DNA from: Acinetobacter sp. UBA3106
GTDB lineage: Bacteria; Pseudomonadota; Gammaproteobacteria; Pseudomonadales; Moraxellaceae
Length of the DNA: 64,000 nucleotides
Reading direction: 5' to 3'
NCBI GenBank assembly: GCA_002365595.1
Contig: DFAM01000009.1
Span: 105,649-169,648 of the forward strand
Shown here: positions 25,702 to 34,475 of the stretch, piece after piece
How positions within the stretch are numbered: position 1 is the stretch's first letter
Layout of the letters: every line of letters begins with the position of its first letter
Program-made: the position numbers and the translations under genes
Notes under the pieces: generated by a model
The model's input: the letters and a program-made list of their open reading frames with translations, nothing else
What the model was told of the DNA's origin: nothing
Databases searched by the model: none

Positions 25702-26613
25702 ATGAAGATAAGTCCGCTATGGAAACAATTAATTACAGAAAGATTTTTGAAAACCTCGATTCGTCTGCCGAGCCAATTTAATTTACCCCCGAATTCAGCA
25801 CGTTTTGCGATAGAACAAATGTGTCGGTTATTTCCACAGAACAAGGACGTGAATATTCGTCCAATCCGTCTTGCCGGTTTACGTGCCGAAGAAATCAAAC
25901 CTCAGAATGAGGCCACACAGCTGATTTTACATATTCACGGCGGTGCATTCTTTTTAGGATCTTTAAAGACCCATCGGGCATTTGTCTCTGATATGGTGGC
26001 ACGTACCCAAATGCAAGCGCTGCACGTTGATTATCCTCTGGCGCCAGAACAGCCTTTTCCTGAAGCGCTGGATGCACTTTTTGATATCTACAGTACTCTG
26101 CTGGTTCAGGGCATACAGGCCAAGGACATCATTTTGTCTGGCGACTCCTGCGGTGCCAACCTGGCTTTGGCCTTGGCGCTTAAAATTCGTGATGAACAGC
26201 TGCCTCAGGTTAGTGGGTTGATGCTGTTGTCACCGTTTTTAGATTTAACCCTGACCAGTGAATCCTTACGCTATAACCAGCAACATGATGCCTTATTGTC
26301 GATTGAAACCTTAGAAACAGGGATTGATTATTACGTCCCGAAATCTATGGATAAGTCACATCCCTCTATTTCTCCCCTGTTTGCAGATTTAACCGGATTA
26401 CCTCCGACGCTGGTACAAGTAGGATCAAAAGAAATTTTACTGGATGATGCACAGCGTTTTAAGGAAAAAGCCGAACAGGCCAATGTAGAAGTGACCTTTA
26501 AACTCTATACCGGCATGTGGCACAATTTTCAGATGTTCTATGCCTGGTTTGATGAAGCCAAACAGGCCATGGCAGATCTGGCCGAGTTTGCCCATGCACT
26601 GGATCAAACCTAA
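25702..26613 (+). CDS. Alpha/beta hydrolase, hormone-sensitive lipase (HSL) family esterase
   Basis: This 303-residue cytoplasmic hydrolase has the HSL-family oxyanion motif HGGAFFLGS near residue 78. The nucleophile is Ser in GDSCGANLAL near 150. The acid lies in QVGSKEILLDD, and the catalytic histidine in GMWHNFQMF near 275. It is expected to cleave short- to medium-chain esters; the natural substrate cannot be told. The N-terminal 50 residues form the usual cap. It is divergent from DUF2147 and convergent with azoR. Confidence 0.88.
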   Translation: MKISPLWKQLITERFLKTSIRLPSQFNLPPNSARFAIEQMCRLFPQNKDVNIRPIRLAGLRAEEIKPQNEATQLILHIHGGAFFLGSLKTHRAFVSDMVARTQMQALHVDYPLAPEQPFPEALDALFDIYSTLLVQGIQAKDIILSGDSCGANLALALALKIRDEQLPQVSGLMLLSPFLDLTLTSESLRYNQQHDALLSIETLETGIDYYVPKSMDKSHPSISPLFADLTGLPPTLVQVGSKEILLDDAQRFKEKAEQANVEVTFKLYTGMWHNFQMFYAWFDEAKQAMADLAEFAHALDQT

Positions 26614-26641
26614 ATTTATCTAGTGATGAGCTATATTCCAT

Positions 26642-26667
26642 AAAAAAGGTCAGCCGAAGCTGACCTG
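26642..26667 (-). terminator. Intrinsic terminator of azoR
   Basis: AGGTCAGC / GCTGACCT with a CGAA tetraloop and a T-run on the minus strand, between the convergent esterase and azoR genes. Confidence 0.85.
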
Positions 26668-26696
26668 AGTGAAATCATAGCGTGCATGATTTTAAA

Positions 26697-27263
26697 TTAT
26701 AGGCTTTGTACCTGAGCTAAAGCGCTGGCAATCGCCTGATCTTTTGACTCTGCACCCATATTCACGCCTTCTGCACGAATAATTTCGACATCACTCACAC
26801 CGGTGAAGTTAAATACAGTTTTCAAAAAACCTTCCTGAAAATCTGCCGGGCTATTTTCACCATATACACCGCCACGACTGCTGGCGATATAAGCTTTTTT
26901 CTCGCCAGCCAAACCAACAGGGCCATTTTCAGTATATTTAAAGGTTTTACCCGCCACACTAATACGGTCAATCCAGGCTTTTAAAGTAGAAGGCAAGCCA
27001 AAGTTATACATCGCTGCACCGACCACAACCACATCGGCATCCAGATACTGCTGAATAATTTTTTCACCTAAGGCTGCCTGTTCAGCATCTTGCCCCATCA
27101 AAATTTCAGCGGTTAAATGTGGAATAGTCTGTTTTGCCAAATCCAGATATTCTACGGTTGCATCTGCATGCTTGGCTTGCAATTGAGTGACAATTGCCTG
27201 ACTCAACTGACGTGAAACAGAGGCATCACCTAAAATACTGGAATCGATATGTAAAACTTTCAT
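26697..27263 (-). CDS. azoR: FMN-dependent NADH:quinone oxidoreductase (azoreductase)
   Basis: This 188-residue flavodoxin-fold enzyme reduces quinones and azo compounds with NADH. The N-terminal phosphate-binding region is VLHIDSSILGDASVSRQLS. The MYNFGLPSTLKAWIDRI segment and the later SSRGGVYGE loop contact FMN and are typical of AzoR. I place the start at 27263, where AAGGTAACAGGC precedes the ATG; five codons upstream is a weaker ATG (27278). It is divergent from the diguanylate cyclase gene, with two dyads in between that resemble HxlR-type operators. Confidence 0.92.
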   Translation of the reverse strand: MKVLHIDSSILGDASVSRQLSQAIVTQLQAKHADATVEYLDLAKQTIPHLTAEILMGQDAEQAALGEKIIQQYLDADVVVVGAAMYNFGLPSTLKAWIDRISVAGKTFKYTENGPVGLAGEKKAYIASSRGGVYGENSPADFQEGFLKTVFNFTGVSDVEIIRAEGVNMGAESKDQAIASALAQVQSL

Positions 27264-27384
27264 GCCTGTTACCTTCATCTTTATTTATTCAATGCAGGCA
27301 TTTTAATCGACCACAAAAAATAGAATAATATGCCTATATATGACACACCGTTCCATTTTTAAAACAACCATACTATAAGCTCAT

Positions 27385-27423
27385 TACTTTTTACCCAAAA
27401 GTACAAAATATAGTCATTACTAT
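27385..27423. promoter_or_regulatory. Two adjacent dyads between azoR and the GGDEF gene
   Basis: TACTTTT-TACCC-AAAAGTA (27385-27403) and ATAGT-CATT-ACTAT (27410-27423) are perfect inverted repeats 6 bp apart. TACT...AGTA half sites are those used by HxlR/DUF24 redox regulators such as Bacillus YodB, which represses an azoreductase gene. The link to azoR is an inference. Confidence 0.4.
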
Positions 27424-27518
27424 GTGCAAAAAAACGTGCTATGTTGTGAATTATTAAAATAAATCTACTTCACTCACATTAATTCAGAATTCAAAGAACC
27501 AAGGATTACATCTATCGA

Positions 27519-28718
27519 ATGAAGCCAATCTTTTCACCGAATACCTCCTTCACGTTCAAAGAAAAAATTGCGAAATACCTGTTAGAAGATGGGGGCGTAA
27601 TGAACTGGAGTGTCCTGAATAAATGCATTTTGATGCTGATTTTAGGAAGTTCGGTGCATCTGATCTGGATTATCTGGAAAGTATTCGTACTTTTATCACC
27701 TGAAGTCTGGCCTTGGGTCAATTTACCCTTGCTCAAACTACAGCTAGAAATGAATATCCTGATGTTGGCCATCTTTATTGGGTTGATTTACCCATGTTCG
27801 GTATGGCGTAAAAAAGCCTGGGTACAGCAATACCTACCCTATATATCTGTAGGCATTTTAGTTATTTCACTCTGTCGTGATGGTTATGTAGTCGGTGTAC
27901 TTAGTCCGGCCACCATGATCACGTATATGTGCTTGCTCACTGTAGGCTTAGTGCTATTTAGCCGTAAAATCGTTTATTGCGCCCTTATCCCAGCCACATT
28001 ATTTTTATTGGTCTGTGGCTATTTAAGTGTACAAGGTCAAATCAGCTACGGACCGCTATTTTACCTACACACCATGCCCTACCAAAATATGTTTTGGGTT
28101 CTCACGATGATGTATTTCATCATCCCTATTTTAATTACCTGCCTCATTTTATTTGAAATTTTACTCAGCCAGTGGCGTCACCGGGAAAAACTGATTCAGC
28201 ATTTAAGTCAGGTAGATCCGTTAACCAATGCGCTTAACCGGCGCAGTATCAATTACTGCCTGGAAAAACTGGAACGTAAACCAAGTCAGTCTTATGCGCT
28301 GGTGTTAATTGATCTGGATCATTTTAAGCGTATTAATGACCATTACGGGCACGATAAAGGCGATGAAGCCCTGATTCAGGTTAGCCAAATCCTGTCTCAC
28401 ATGATTCGTGATAGTGATGTAGTCGGTCGCTTTGGTGGGGAAGAATTTATCCTGATTCTGAATCAGTCTTCTTTGGAACAGGCACAAAGTATTGCGGAAC
28501 GTTGCCGCCAGGCGATTCAACAAGTTGCTCTATATAGTGATGTGGGAGAAATCATTTCAATCACTGCAAGTTTTGGTATTGCGCTATCCAGCCACTCAGT
28601 AAATCCACAACAATTGCTCAGCCAGGCAGACAAGGCACTGTATGTTGCCAAAGCCTGCGGGCGCAATCAGGTCAAATGCTATCAGGAAGAGTTGTTTACT
28701 GAACCCAAACCCTGCTAA
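27519..28718 (+). CDS. Membrane-bound diguanylate cyclase
   Basis: This is a 399-residue protein. The first 210 residues contain about six hydrophobic segments, an inner-membrane sensor region of no recognised named family. After a short basic linker (QWRHREKLIQHLSQ) comes a GGDEF domain starting DPLTNALNRRSINY. The active loop is GRFGGEEF, and an RxxD inhibitory site (RDSD) stands five residues before it, so the enzyme should be active and feedback-inhibited by c-di-GMP. The start at 27519 has AAGGA 13 bases upstream; ATG at 27600 after GGGGGCGTA is an alternative. Its 3' end overlaps the GST gene by 23 bp on opposite strands. Confidence 0.93.
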   Translation: MKPIFSPNTSFTFKEKIAKYLLEDGGVMNWSVLNKCILMLILGSSVHLIWIIWKVFVLLSPEVWPWVNLPLLKLQLEMNILMLAIFIGLIYPCSVWRKKAWVQQYLPYISVGILVISLCRDGYVVGVLSPATMITYMCLLTVGLVLFSRKIVYCALIPATLFLLVCGYLSVQGQISYGPLFYLHTMPYQNMFWVLTMMYFIIPILITCLILFEILLSQWRHREKLIQHLSQVDPLTNALNRRSINYCLEKLERKPSQSYALVLIDLDHFKRINDHYGHDKGDEALIQVSQILSHMIRDSDVVGRFGGEEFILILNQSSLEQAQSIAERCRQAIQQVALYSDVGEIISITASFGIALSSHSVNPQQLLSQADKALYVAKACGRNQVKCYQEELFTEPKPC

Positions 28719-29394
28719 AGCGGCTGCTTTGATACGACTCTAAATAATTTACCCAGCCGTCTTCTTTCAAGGCAGCTTCAATCCACAGTTTCATAGCCGG
28801 ATGCCGCAGCATGGTCTGCATATATTGTTGTGTAGATTCACTGACAGGTAAGGCATAGGTCATGAGCCGGGTTACAACCGGAGCATAAAATGCATCGGCA
28901 ATGGAAAATTCACCACATAGAAAACCGTTCATATCGGGACGTTCTGACCAGATCTGTTCAATTCGCGCCACATCCTGACGAAGCTCCGCATTATCCTGCC
29001 ACAAGCGTTTGCCTACCTCAGCTAAATGGGCACGAATATTCATGCCACAGGCATTGCGCAAACTGGCAAATCCACTGTGCATTTCCGCCGTAATACAACG
29101 CGCCCGTGCCCGCTGTTTCACATCTTGCGGCCATAAATGCTGATCTGGGTGCTGTTCGGCCAGATATTCACAAATCGCCAGTGAATCCCCTAACATCAAG
29201 TCATGATCGATCAATACCGGAACTTTACCATTAGGGTTAATGGCCAATACATCCTGCTTGAATGTGCCAGTGTTGCGTTCTACAGGAAAAGGAATCATGA
29301 TTTCTTCAAACGGCAAATGAAATGCCGTGAGCACTAACCAGGGGCGCATTGACCAGCTGGAATAATTTTTATTAGCAATATAGAGCTGATACAT
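28696..29394 (-). CDS. Glutathione S-transferase family protein
   Basis: This is a 232-residue GST. The N-terminal thioredoxin domain starts YQLYIANKNYSSWSMRPWL, with Ser in the SSW motif as probable catalytic residue. The cis-Pro region is NGKVPVLID and the glutathione-binding DSLAICEYLAE follows. The helical C-terminal domain carries SIADAFYAPVVTR. This matches the zeta-like YfcF/GstA-type group. ATG 29394 follows TAGGACCATAAT and starts 4 bp after the dsbD stop, so it is translated from the dsbD message. Its substrate is unknown. Confidence 0.88.
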   Translation of the reverse strand: MYQLYIANKNYSSWSMRPWLVLTAFHLPFEEIMIPFPVERNTGTFKQDVLAINPNGKVPVLIDHDLMLGDSLAICEYLAEQHPDQHLWPQDVKQRARARCITAEMHSGFASLRNACGMNIRAHLAEVGKRLWQDNAELRQDVARIEQIWSERPDMNGFLCGEFSIADAFYAPVVTRLMTYALPVSESTQQYMQTMLRHPAMKLWIEAALKEDGWVNYLESYQSSRFSRVWVQ

Positions 29395-29398
29395 CACA

Positions 29399-31237
29399 TT
29401 ATGGTCCTAGCTGCTGTTGAAACAGATCGAGCTGTTTCAGTAATTCAGTCTCGTTAAAAGCACCGGTTAGACGTAAACCACGAATTTCCTGTTGCGTCGT
29501 ATCTAAGAATAAATAGGTGGGCGGCCCTAAAATATCCCACTGATTCAATAAGGCCTGATGCGTTGTATCATAGTCACTTAAATCCAGTTTAATCAGAAAA
29601 TACGGCGCAAGGGTTTGTTGTACTTGAGCTGATTTTAATACCCGATGTTCAATTGGCTGACAGGCCACACACCAGTCTGCATAGACATCAATAACAATTG
29701 CCTGATTGGATGGCACACTATTCAAGAGCTGTTGAAATTCATCCGCTGTTTTTGCCACATGCCAAGTGGCCTGAGTGCTGCTCTGCCCGACAAAAAACCG
29801 CTGGCTGTGCTGATATTGAGTATAGGCCAAATAGGGAACCGCCACGAGCAAGACCAGTACATATAAGGCCCGAAGCGGCGTCTGTTGCCGAATGCGAAAG
29901 ACAATATAAGCAATAAAACAGATGCCTAAACCCAAGCCGGCCCATTGCAACCAGGCCTCAGAAATGAGCGGGCGAATGAAATACAGTGCCAGGGCCAACA
30001 TGATAAAGGCAAACAGTACCTTAATCTGGTGCATCCATAGCCCTGCTTTAGGCAGCGCCTTGGAACCTAATACACTGGCCAGTAGCAAGGGCGTTCCCAT
30101 GCCAAAACCCAATGTGAACAGTAAGATTGCCCCCTGCCACTGACTTTGGCTTTGCGAGATAAATAGCAGTGCCCCGGCCAGTGGAGCGGTCATGCAGGGA
30201 CCCACCAGCAGTGCCGAGATCATGCCCATGATAGCCGCGCCAATCAGGCTGCCGCCTTTTTGTAGGGACTGGACCTGATCCAGGCGGTTGACCAAAGCTT
30301 GCGGCAATTTAATTTCAAATAAGCCAAATAAATTCAGGGCAAATAAAACGAATAAGGCACTAAAAGCAATCAGGGTGGAAGGCTGCTGTAGCCAGCGCTG
30401 AAAGTTCAAACCGGCAGATGAAGCGATTAAGCCTAAAACCGCATAGACCATGGCCATACTGCAAACAAACACTAGGGCAATCATCCAGGCTTTCAGCCCT
30501 TTACTGTCACGCACAATCAGTGAGGTCAAAATGGGCAGCATCGGCAAGGAACATGGGGTAAAGGCCAGTAATATGCCTAAACCGAAAAACAGCAATAAAC
30601 TATAAAGCAAAGAATTTTCAGCCAGTTTTGCCGACCACATTTGATCTTGTGCAGTATCCCATGTGACGGGCTGATTGTTCGGCTGGATACTATTCTGTTC
30701 AGCATTCAAAGTTGTTTGGCCGCTGATAGAACTGTTTGAAGAGGTGGAAAGATCAAGTAGACGCTTGCTTGCTTTGGCCTGATTTTGCAACAGCACCAAG
30801 CCATCAATATCGGTCTGGAACTCAATGGTTTGCGGTGGATAACAAATCCGGTCCTGGGCACAGCCCTGCCAGGTTACCTGATAAGTTCTGGAGGCTTCGG
30901 TCGGAACAGTGAATTGGACATTGTGAAAATAGACCTGAGTATGTCCATAATTTTCATCATGCAAATCGGTCGCTGGCGGCAATTTTAACGCCAGCTTTTG
31001 CCCCCCTTGCCGGACTTCAAATTTATGCTGATATAAATAATAGCGATCTGGAATTTTCCAGCTCAATTGAGCTTCATGGGTGCTGCCGGATTCAACACTA
31101 AAAGAAAAAGCATCCTCGGCTGCAAGCAGTTGCTCCTGTGCCTGTAGTGTCATGGAACACAATAAAACCACACTACACATCAATCCGCTTAGAGCAGAAT
31201 GCAACCACAAACCAAGGTCTGGAAAATGCTTTTTCAT
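29399..31237 (-). CDS. dsbD: Thiol:disulfide interchange protein DsbD
   Basis: This 612-residue protein moves electrons from cytoplasmic thioredoxin to periplasmic DsbC and related proteins. A signal sequence (LMCSVVLLCSMTLQAQ) precedes the periplasmic alpha domain with its cysteine pair in CAQDRICYPP. Eight membrane segments follow, with the two redox cysteines in FTPCSLPM and GPCMTAPL. The C-terminal thioredoxin-like gamma domain has the active site DWCVACQ. All six functional cysteines are present. It is followed at once by the GST gene. Confidence 0.95.
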   Translation of the reverse strand: MKKHFPDLGLWLHSALSGLMCSVVLLCSMTLQAQEQLLAAEDAFSFSVESGSTHEAQLSWKIPDRYYLYQHKFEVRQGGQKLALKLPPATDLHDENYGHTQVYFHNVQFTVPTEASRTYQVTWQGCAQDRICYPPQTIEFQTDIDGLVLLQNQAKASKRLLDLSTSSNSSISGQTTLNAEQNSIQPNNQPVTWDTAQDQMWSAKLAENSLLYSLLLFFGLGILLAFTPCSLPMLPILTSLIVRDSKGLKAWMIALVFVCSMAMVYAVLGLIASSAGLNFQRWLQQPSTLIAFSALFVLFALNLFGLFEIKLPQALVNRLDQVQSLQKGGSLIGAAIMGMISALLVGPCMTAPLAGALLFISQSQSQWQGAILLFTLGFGMGTPLLLASVLGSKALPKAGLWMHQIKVLFAFIMLALALYFIRPLISEAWLQWAGLGLGICFIAYIVFRIRQQTPLRALYVLVLLVAVPYLAYTQYQHSQRFFVGQSSTQATWHVAKTADEFQQLLNSVPSNQAIVIDVYADWCVACQPIEHRVLKSAQVQQTLAPYFLIKLDLSDYDTTHQALLNQWDILGPPTYLFLDTTQQEIRGLRLTGAFNETELLKQLDLFQQQLGP

Positions 31238-31255
31238 ATCAGTTTATTTTTTTAA

Positions 31256-32026
31256 TTAGAATAGGAAGGAAACACCCAAACCTGATTGATAGCTTTTATC
31301 TCGGCCATTTAAGTCCACACCGATACTGGCATCCATTTGCATGCGCTCGTTCAGCGCATAAATAAGTCCGGAACCCAGTGCATATTCATAGTGCTGACTT
31401 TCCGCTTTGCGATAGACCAGTTCAGAAAAACCGGACCATTTGTCGGTAATTTTATATTCAATGGTCGGGATCGCAGTCACAGCCCAATTGCTGTTTTGCG
31501 CTTCATAACGCATGGTTATAGCAGTACGAATGAGATCACTATAATCATAAGCCACAGCCGAAGTCAGACTATAGATATCATCTTGATTACTGAACTCATC
31601 ATTACCGGTCGCAAGAATTGCTTCAGCCAAAATGGCCATAGAAAGCTTTTCATCATCCAGATTAATGGCTTTTTTCACCCCAATGCTGACATCACCCAAA
31701 CCGTCTTCTTCAACAGACCGGCCTGCTGTTTTGGTTTTTGACCAGGATGGACCTTGCCAACCTAATTGCAATTCCAGGTCTTGAGCCAAACCGGTACGCA
31801 ACAACATGTCGGCATTTAAAGTGGTGTTTTTAACTTTAATCCCGTTTTCATCTCTGCTTTCTAAATAGCTTAAACTTGGTAAGCCTTGTTCCCATGCCAG
31901 CTGACCGACAGGTGTAATACCCGTGCCTATACCCGCACCCGGACGGTCAAAAGAAAAATCGGCAGCCATCCCATTGATACTGAAACCCGCTGCAAAAATA
32001 AAATTTACTGTTTTTACGACTGACAT
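31256..32026 (-). CDS. Outer-membrane-type beta-barrel protein (transporter / MetA-pathway fold)
   Basis: This is a protein of about 256 residues with a signal peptide (MSVVKTVNFIFAAGFSINGMA, start chosen at ATG 32026). The mature sequence alternates short amphipathic strands (LELQLGWQG, TAITMRYEAQ, AVTAIPTIEYKI, GLIYALNERMQMDASIGV) and ends in LGVSFLF, with aromatic C-terminus as needed for BAM insertion. It resembles the Phenol_MetA_deg / transporter superfamily of small barrels. The function is not known. The gene sits 19 bp upstream of dsbD and 15 bp after the ankyrin-like gene, suggesting one operon. Confidence 0.72.
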   Translation of the reverse strand: MSVVKTVNFIFAAGFSINGMAADFSFDRPGAGIGTGITPVGQLAWEQGLPSLSYLESRDENGIKVKNTTLNADMLLRTGLAQDLELQLGWQGPSWSKTKTAGRSVEEDGLGDVSIGVKKAINLDDEKLSMAILAEAILATGNDEFSNQDDIYSLTSAVAYDYSDLIRTAITMRYEAQNSNWAVTAIPTIEYKITDKWSGFSELVYRKAESQHYEYALGSGLIYALNERMQMDASIGVDLNGRDKSYQSGLGVSFLF

Positions 32027-32041
32027 GAGTTGTCTCACTGA

Positions 32042-32584
32042 TTATGTTAATTCTTTAGTCATTTTAGCCCCATGACTACGGAGTAATTCTAAAGTTTGCT
32101 TTTCTTCAGCCAATGCTTCTGACCAATTGATTTCGTCAAAATCACAATCAAAGAATAAATCACTAATCGAAGATAAAATGGTCTGGCCATCTTCATCTTT
32201 GGTATTGGGATCCACTTTTTCATCCAGTAAACGTTTTACTGCAGGCACACAGGCAGAACTGGCCGCATCCCATAATGGACCATACAGTTCTTCGGCATCC
32301 CATAAATGTAAATTCACCTTGGCTTGAATAAGAGCCTCTAGAATTTCAAGATGAACCGCCAAATTCTGCTGCTTTTGCTGTTCAGATAAAGGCGAACCCG
32401 CCTCATAGGCTTCGCAAATCTGTTCCCACCAGTGAAACAAACCATCTGACCAGACAGAAATAGCCGGGCCTTTTTCCAGATCAATAAAATTAGGATCGAG
32501 ACCTTCTGCCAAAAGACGTTGTACCTGAGCAAGATCCAGCTCTTCTATTGCCTGTACAAAGACTTGTTGTTGCGCTGTTAACAT
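32042..32584 (-). CDS. Ankyrin-repeat-like protein
   Basis: This is a soluble 180-residue protein. Two ankyrin-type repeats are visible: AIEELDLAQVQRLLAEGLDPNFID near the N-terminus (split here by the 20-residue rule as AIEELDLAQVQRLL and AEGLDPN) and AACVPAVKRLLDEKVDPN-like sequence near residue 125, followed by KDEDGQTIL. A final partial repeat ends LELLRSHGAK. The protein is acidic with many tryptophans in the middle. A protein-binding role is probable, the partner unknown. ATG 32584 is preferred over a TTG six codons upstream. It is first in a probable operon with the barrel protein and dsbD. Confidence 0.7.
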   Translation of the reverse strand: MLTAQQQVFVQAIEELDLAQVQRLLAEGLDPNFIDLEKGPAISVWSDGLFHWWEQICEAYEAGSPLSEQQKQQNLAVHLEILEALIQAKVNLHLWDAEELYGPLWDAASSACVPAVKRLLDEKVDPNTKDEDGQTILSSISDLFFDCDFDEINWSEALAEEKQTLELLRSHGAKMTKELT

Positions 32585-32712
32585 GGAGAAAATACTCTTC
32601 AATCATTTTTTGACTATTATGCCGAATAAACTGGCATTTGTTTTAGCTAAATGTATAAGGAGTATATTTTTTATTCATTTTTTCTTATCCCGAACAGCGA
32701 ACCAAAAGCCAA

Positions 32713-32740
32713 TAAAAAAAGCTCCGAAGAGCTTTTTTAT
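32713..32740 (-). terminator. Intrinsic terminator of the HPF/RaiA gene
   Basis: AAAAAAGCTC / GAGCTTTTTT with a CGAA tetraloop, symmetric T-runs. A perfect 20-bp palindrome TTAAGCAAAATTTTGCTTAA (32745-32764) precedes it and overlaps the stop codon. Confidence 0.8.
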
Positions 32741-32760
32741 TCATTTAAGCAAAATTTTGC

Positions 32761-33138
32761 TTAATGATTGACTTCATCCACATCAGCTGTTTCTGTATCT
32801 TCAGCAAGGGCCGGCACCGCAGCACGAGGGTCATTTATTTTTTCAAATAAATGTTCCAAACTGCGTTTTAAGCGGTCAATGGCTCCATGGATGGCAGTAT
32901 CGATATTAAAACCATGATGATTCACCACCACAGGCTTCAACCCTGACGGGCGTGCTTCGATCATGCAGTGAATATCATCTGCACCACCTTTGGCACCATT
33001 TTCATCACTAAAATGAACCGAAAAATGAGTAATACGTTCACTATAACGCTGGAATTCTGCATTCAGTTCTGCACGAACATAAGTAATTAAACGTTCACTA
33101 TTTTGAATGTTTTTATCTGTACGGATTTCAATGTTCAT
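32761..33138 (-). CDS. HPF/RaiA family ribosome-associated protein
   Basis: This is a 125-residue protein. The N-terminal MNIEIRTDKNIQNSERL and the strand pattern ITHFSVHFSDEN, then CMIEARPSGLKPVVVNHHG and a helix DTAIHGAIDRLKRSLEHLFEK give the beta-alpha-beta-beta-beta-alpha fold of HPF/RaiA. These proteins bind the 30S decoding centre in stationary phase. This copy differs from canonical HPF by its acidic tail (EDTETADVDEVN), so it may have a specialised role. It is monocistronic with a terminator. Confidence 0.82.
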   Translation of the reverse strand: MNIEIRTDKNIQNSERLITYVRAELNAEFQRYSERITHFSVHFSDENGAKGGADDIHCMIEARPSGLKPVVVNHHGFNIDTAIHGAIDRLKRSLEHLFEKINDPRAAVPALAEDTETADVDEVNH

Positions 33139-33627
33139 ATAATTTCATCCTCTTCTATTAACATCTTTTGTGCAAAACTTTTTTATCTTGGCACGTTTAA
33201 ACTTACTGTAAAAAAACAGCGCGAAACATCTTCAAATTAGCTTGGAACGAATTCCTCCACATTGAACGATGAACACTTTTGAGTCTGCAGAATCGTATCC
33301 TTATGCTTTGAATATAAGGGGCTAGGTGAAGCTTATGCAAGTAGTATTTTGATATTTTTTAATATCCATATAAAAATAATGTGATTTAACTTTATTTACT
33401 AAGTTACTTGATAAATCTCATATTATTTTTTATTGAGCAGAACTGCTCATTAAAATTATTTTATGTTTTTTATAAGCATGTTTTTTTAAGTATCAAAGCT
33501 GTAGTGTAATTTTGACTTAAAAGCTATCTTAGAGAATTACATTAGTTTGAATTATTGATCAATTTTGGCTTTATTTTTGCCAAAGAATCTGTATGCTTTG
33601 TGTGCTTCTCGGGGGAGATATCTTTTA
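33139..33627. other. Long AT-rich region between HPF/RaiA and tsx
   Basis: No credible reading frame. Visible elements are a GAGCAG-AA-CTGCTC dyad near 33434-33447 and a TTTGGC-N9-GCCAAA inverted repeat (33564-33569 with 33579-33584), 44 bp before the tsx start, a reasonable place for an operator. A -10-like TATGCT is at 33592-33597. Otherwise nothing stands out. Confidence 0.35.
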
Positions 33628-34362
33628 ATGAAACTTACACAAATTTTTGCTACATGTGCATTGGCTTCAACTGCTGCACTTACTCAAGCTGCGCCAATCT
33701 GGCAAGACTTCAGCGTGACTGGTCTTTATGGTGAAAACTATGAAGTTGTAGATGATCAGCAAACTACTATGACTGTTGAATATGCAGCCAAAGTAAAATA
33801 TGCAGATGTATTCTTCTTTGCTGACCGCATGCGCGGTGGTGATGACAACAAATCAACTTATTTTGAATTATCACCTCGTTTAAGCCTGGGTGAAGTCACC
33901 GGTCAAAAACTTGCGTTTGGTCCAGTGAAAGATGTGTTGATTTCAACCACATGGGAAGCAAACAGTGACGATTTCAACAACTTTGACAACTTCTTATACG
34001 GCGTTGGCTTCGATCTAGATATTCCATATTTTCAATATGCGAGTGTAAATTTCTATCGTGCCAATAATGAACTTCAAAAAGATGACTATCAAATGACACT
34101 CACTTATGGTGTGCCATTTAAATTAGGCTCTGAAGACTTCCTTGTTGACGGTTTCCTTGACTGGTCTACTGCTGAAAAAGATACAGTTGCTCATGCAAGC
34201 GAACTGAACTGGACCACACAGTGGAAATGGAATGCGGGTAAACACATTTCTCCAGATACCCGCTTATACTTGGGTATTGAGCATTCAGTATGGAACAACA
34301 AATTCGGTATTGCAGATGCCAATGAAAATAACGTAAGTGCTTTGGTTAAATACCACTTCTAA
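33628..34362 (+). CDS. tsx: Tsx/OmpK family nucleoside-specific outer membrane channel
   Basis: This is a 244-residue outer-membrane protein. The signal peptide is KLTQIFATCALASTAALTQA. The mature part begins APIWQDFSVTGLYGENYEV and has the Tsx-type W-x-D, ADVFFFADRM, and late YLGIEHSVWNNKFGIA segments, ending in YHF with a C-terminal Phe for barrel assembly. Tsx channels take up nucleosides. ATG 33628 follows GGGGGAGATATC, a strong ribosome binding site. The gene stands alone. Confidence 0.85.
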   Translation: MKLTQIFATCALASTAALTQAAPIWQDFSVTGLYGENYEVVDDQQTTMTVEYAAKVKYADVFFFADRMRGGDDNKSTYFELSPRLSLGEVTGQKLAFGPVKDVLISTTWEANSDDFNNFDNFLYGVGFDLDIPYFQYASVNFYRANNELQKDDYQMTLTYGVPFKLGSEDFLVDGFLDWSTAEKDTVAHASELNWTTQWKWNAGKHISPDTRLYLGIEHSVWNNKFGIADANENNVSALVKYHF

Positions 34363-34382
34363 GCACCGCGTTTTGAACGTTG

Positions 34383-34414
34383 AAAAAAGCACGGCTTTGG
34401 TCTTGCTTTTTTTA
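34383..34414 (+). terminator. Intrinsic terminator of tsx
   Basis: AAAAAAGC / GCTTTTTT stem with an internal loop of about 15 nt and a T-run, 20 bp after the tsx stop. Confidence 0.6.
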
Positions 34415-34475
34415 TTGCTGAAAATCAGGTTTATTTCTAAAATCCATCATCTATTTATTCGTTCGGCATATACTC

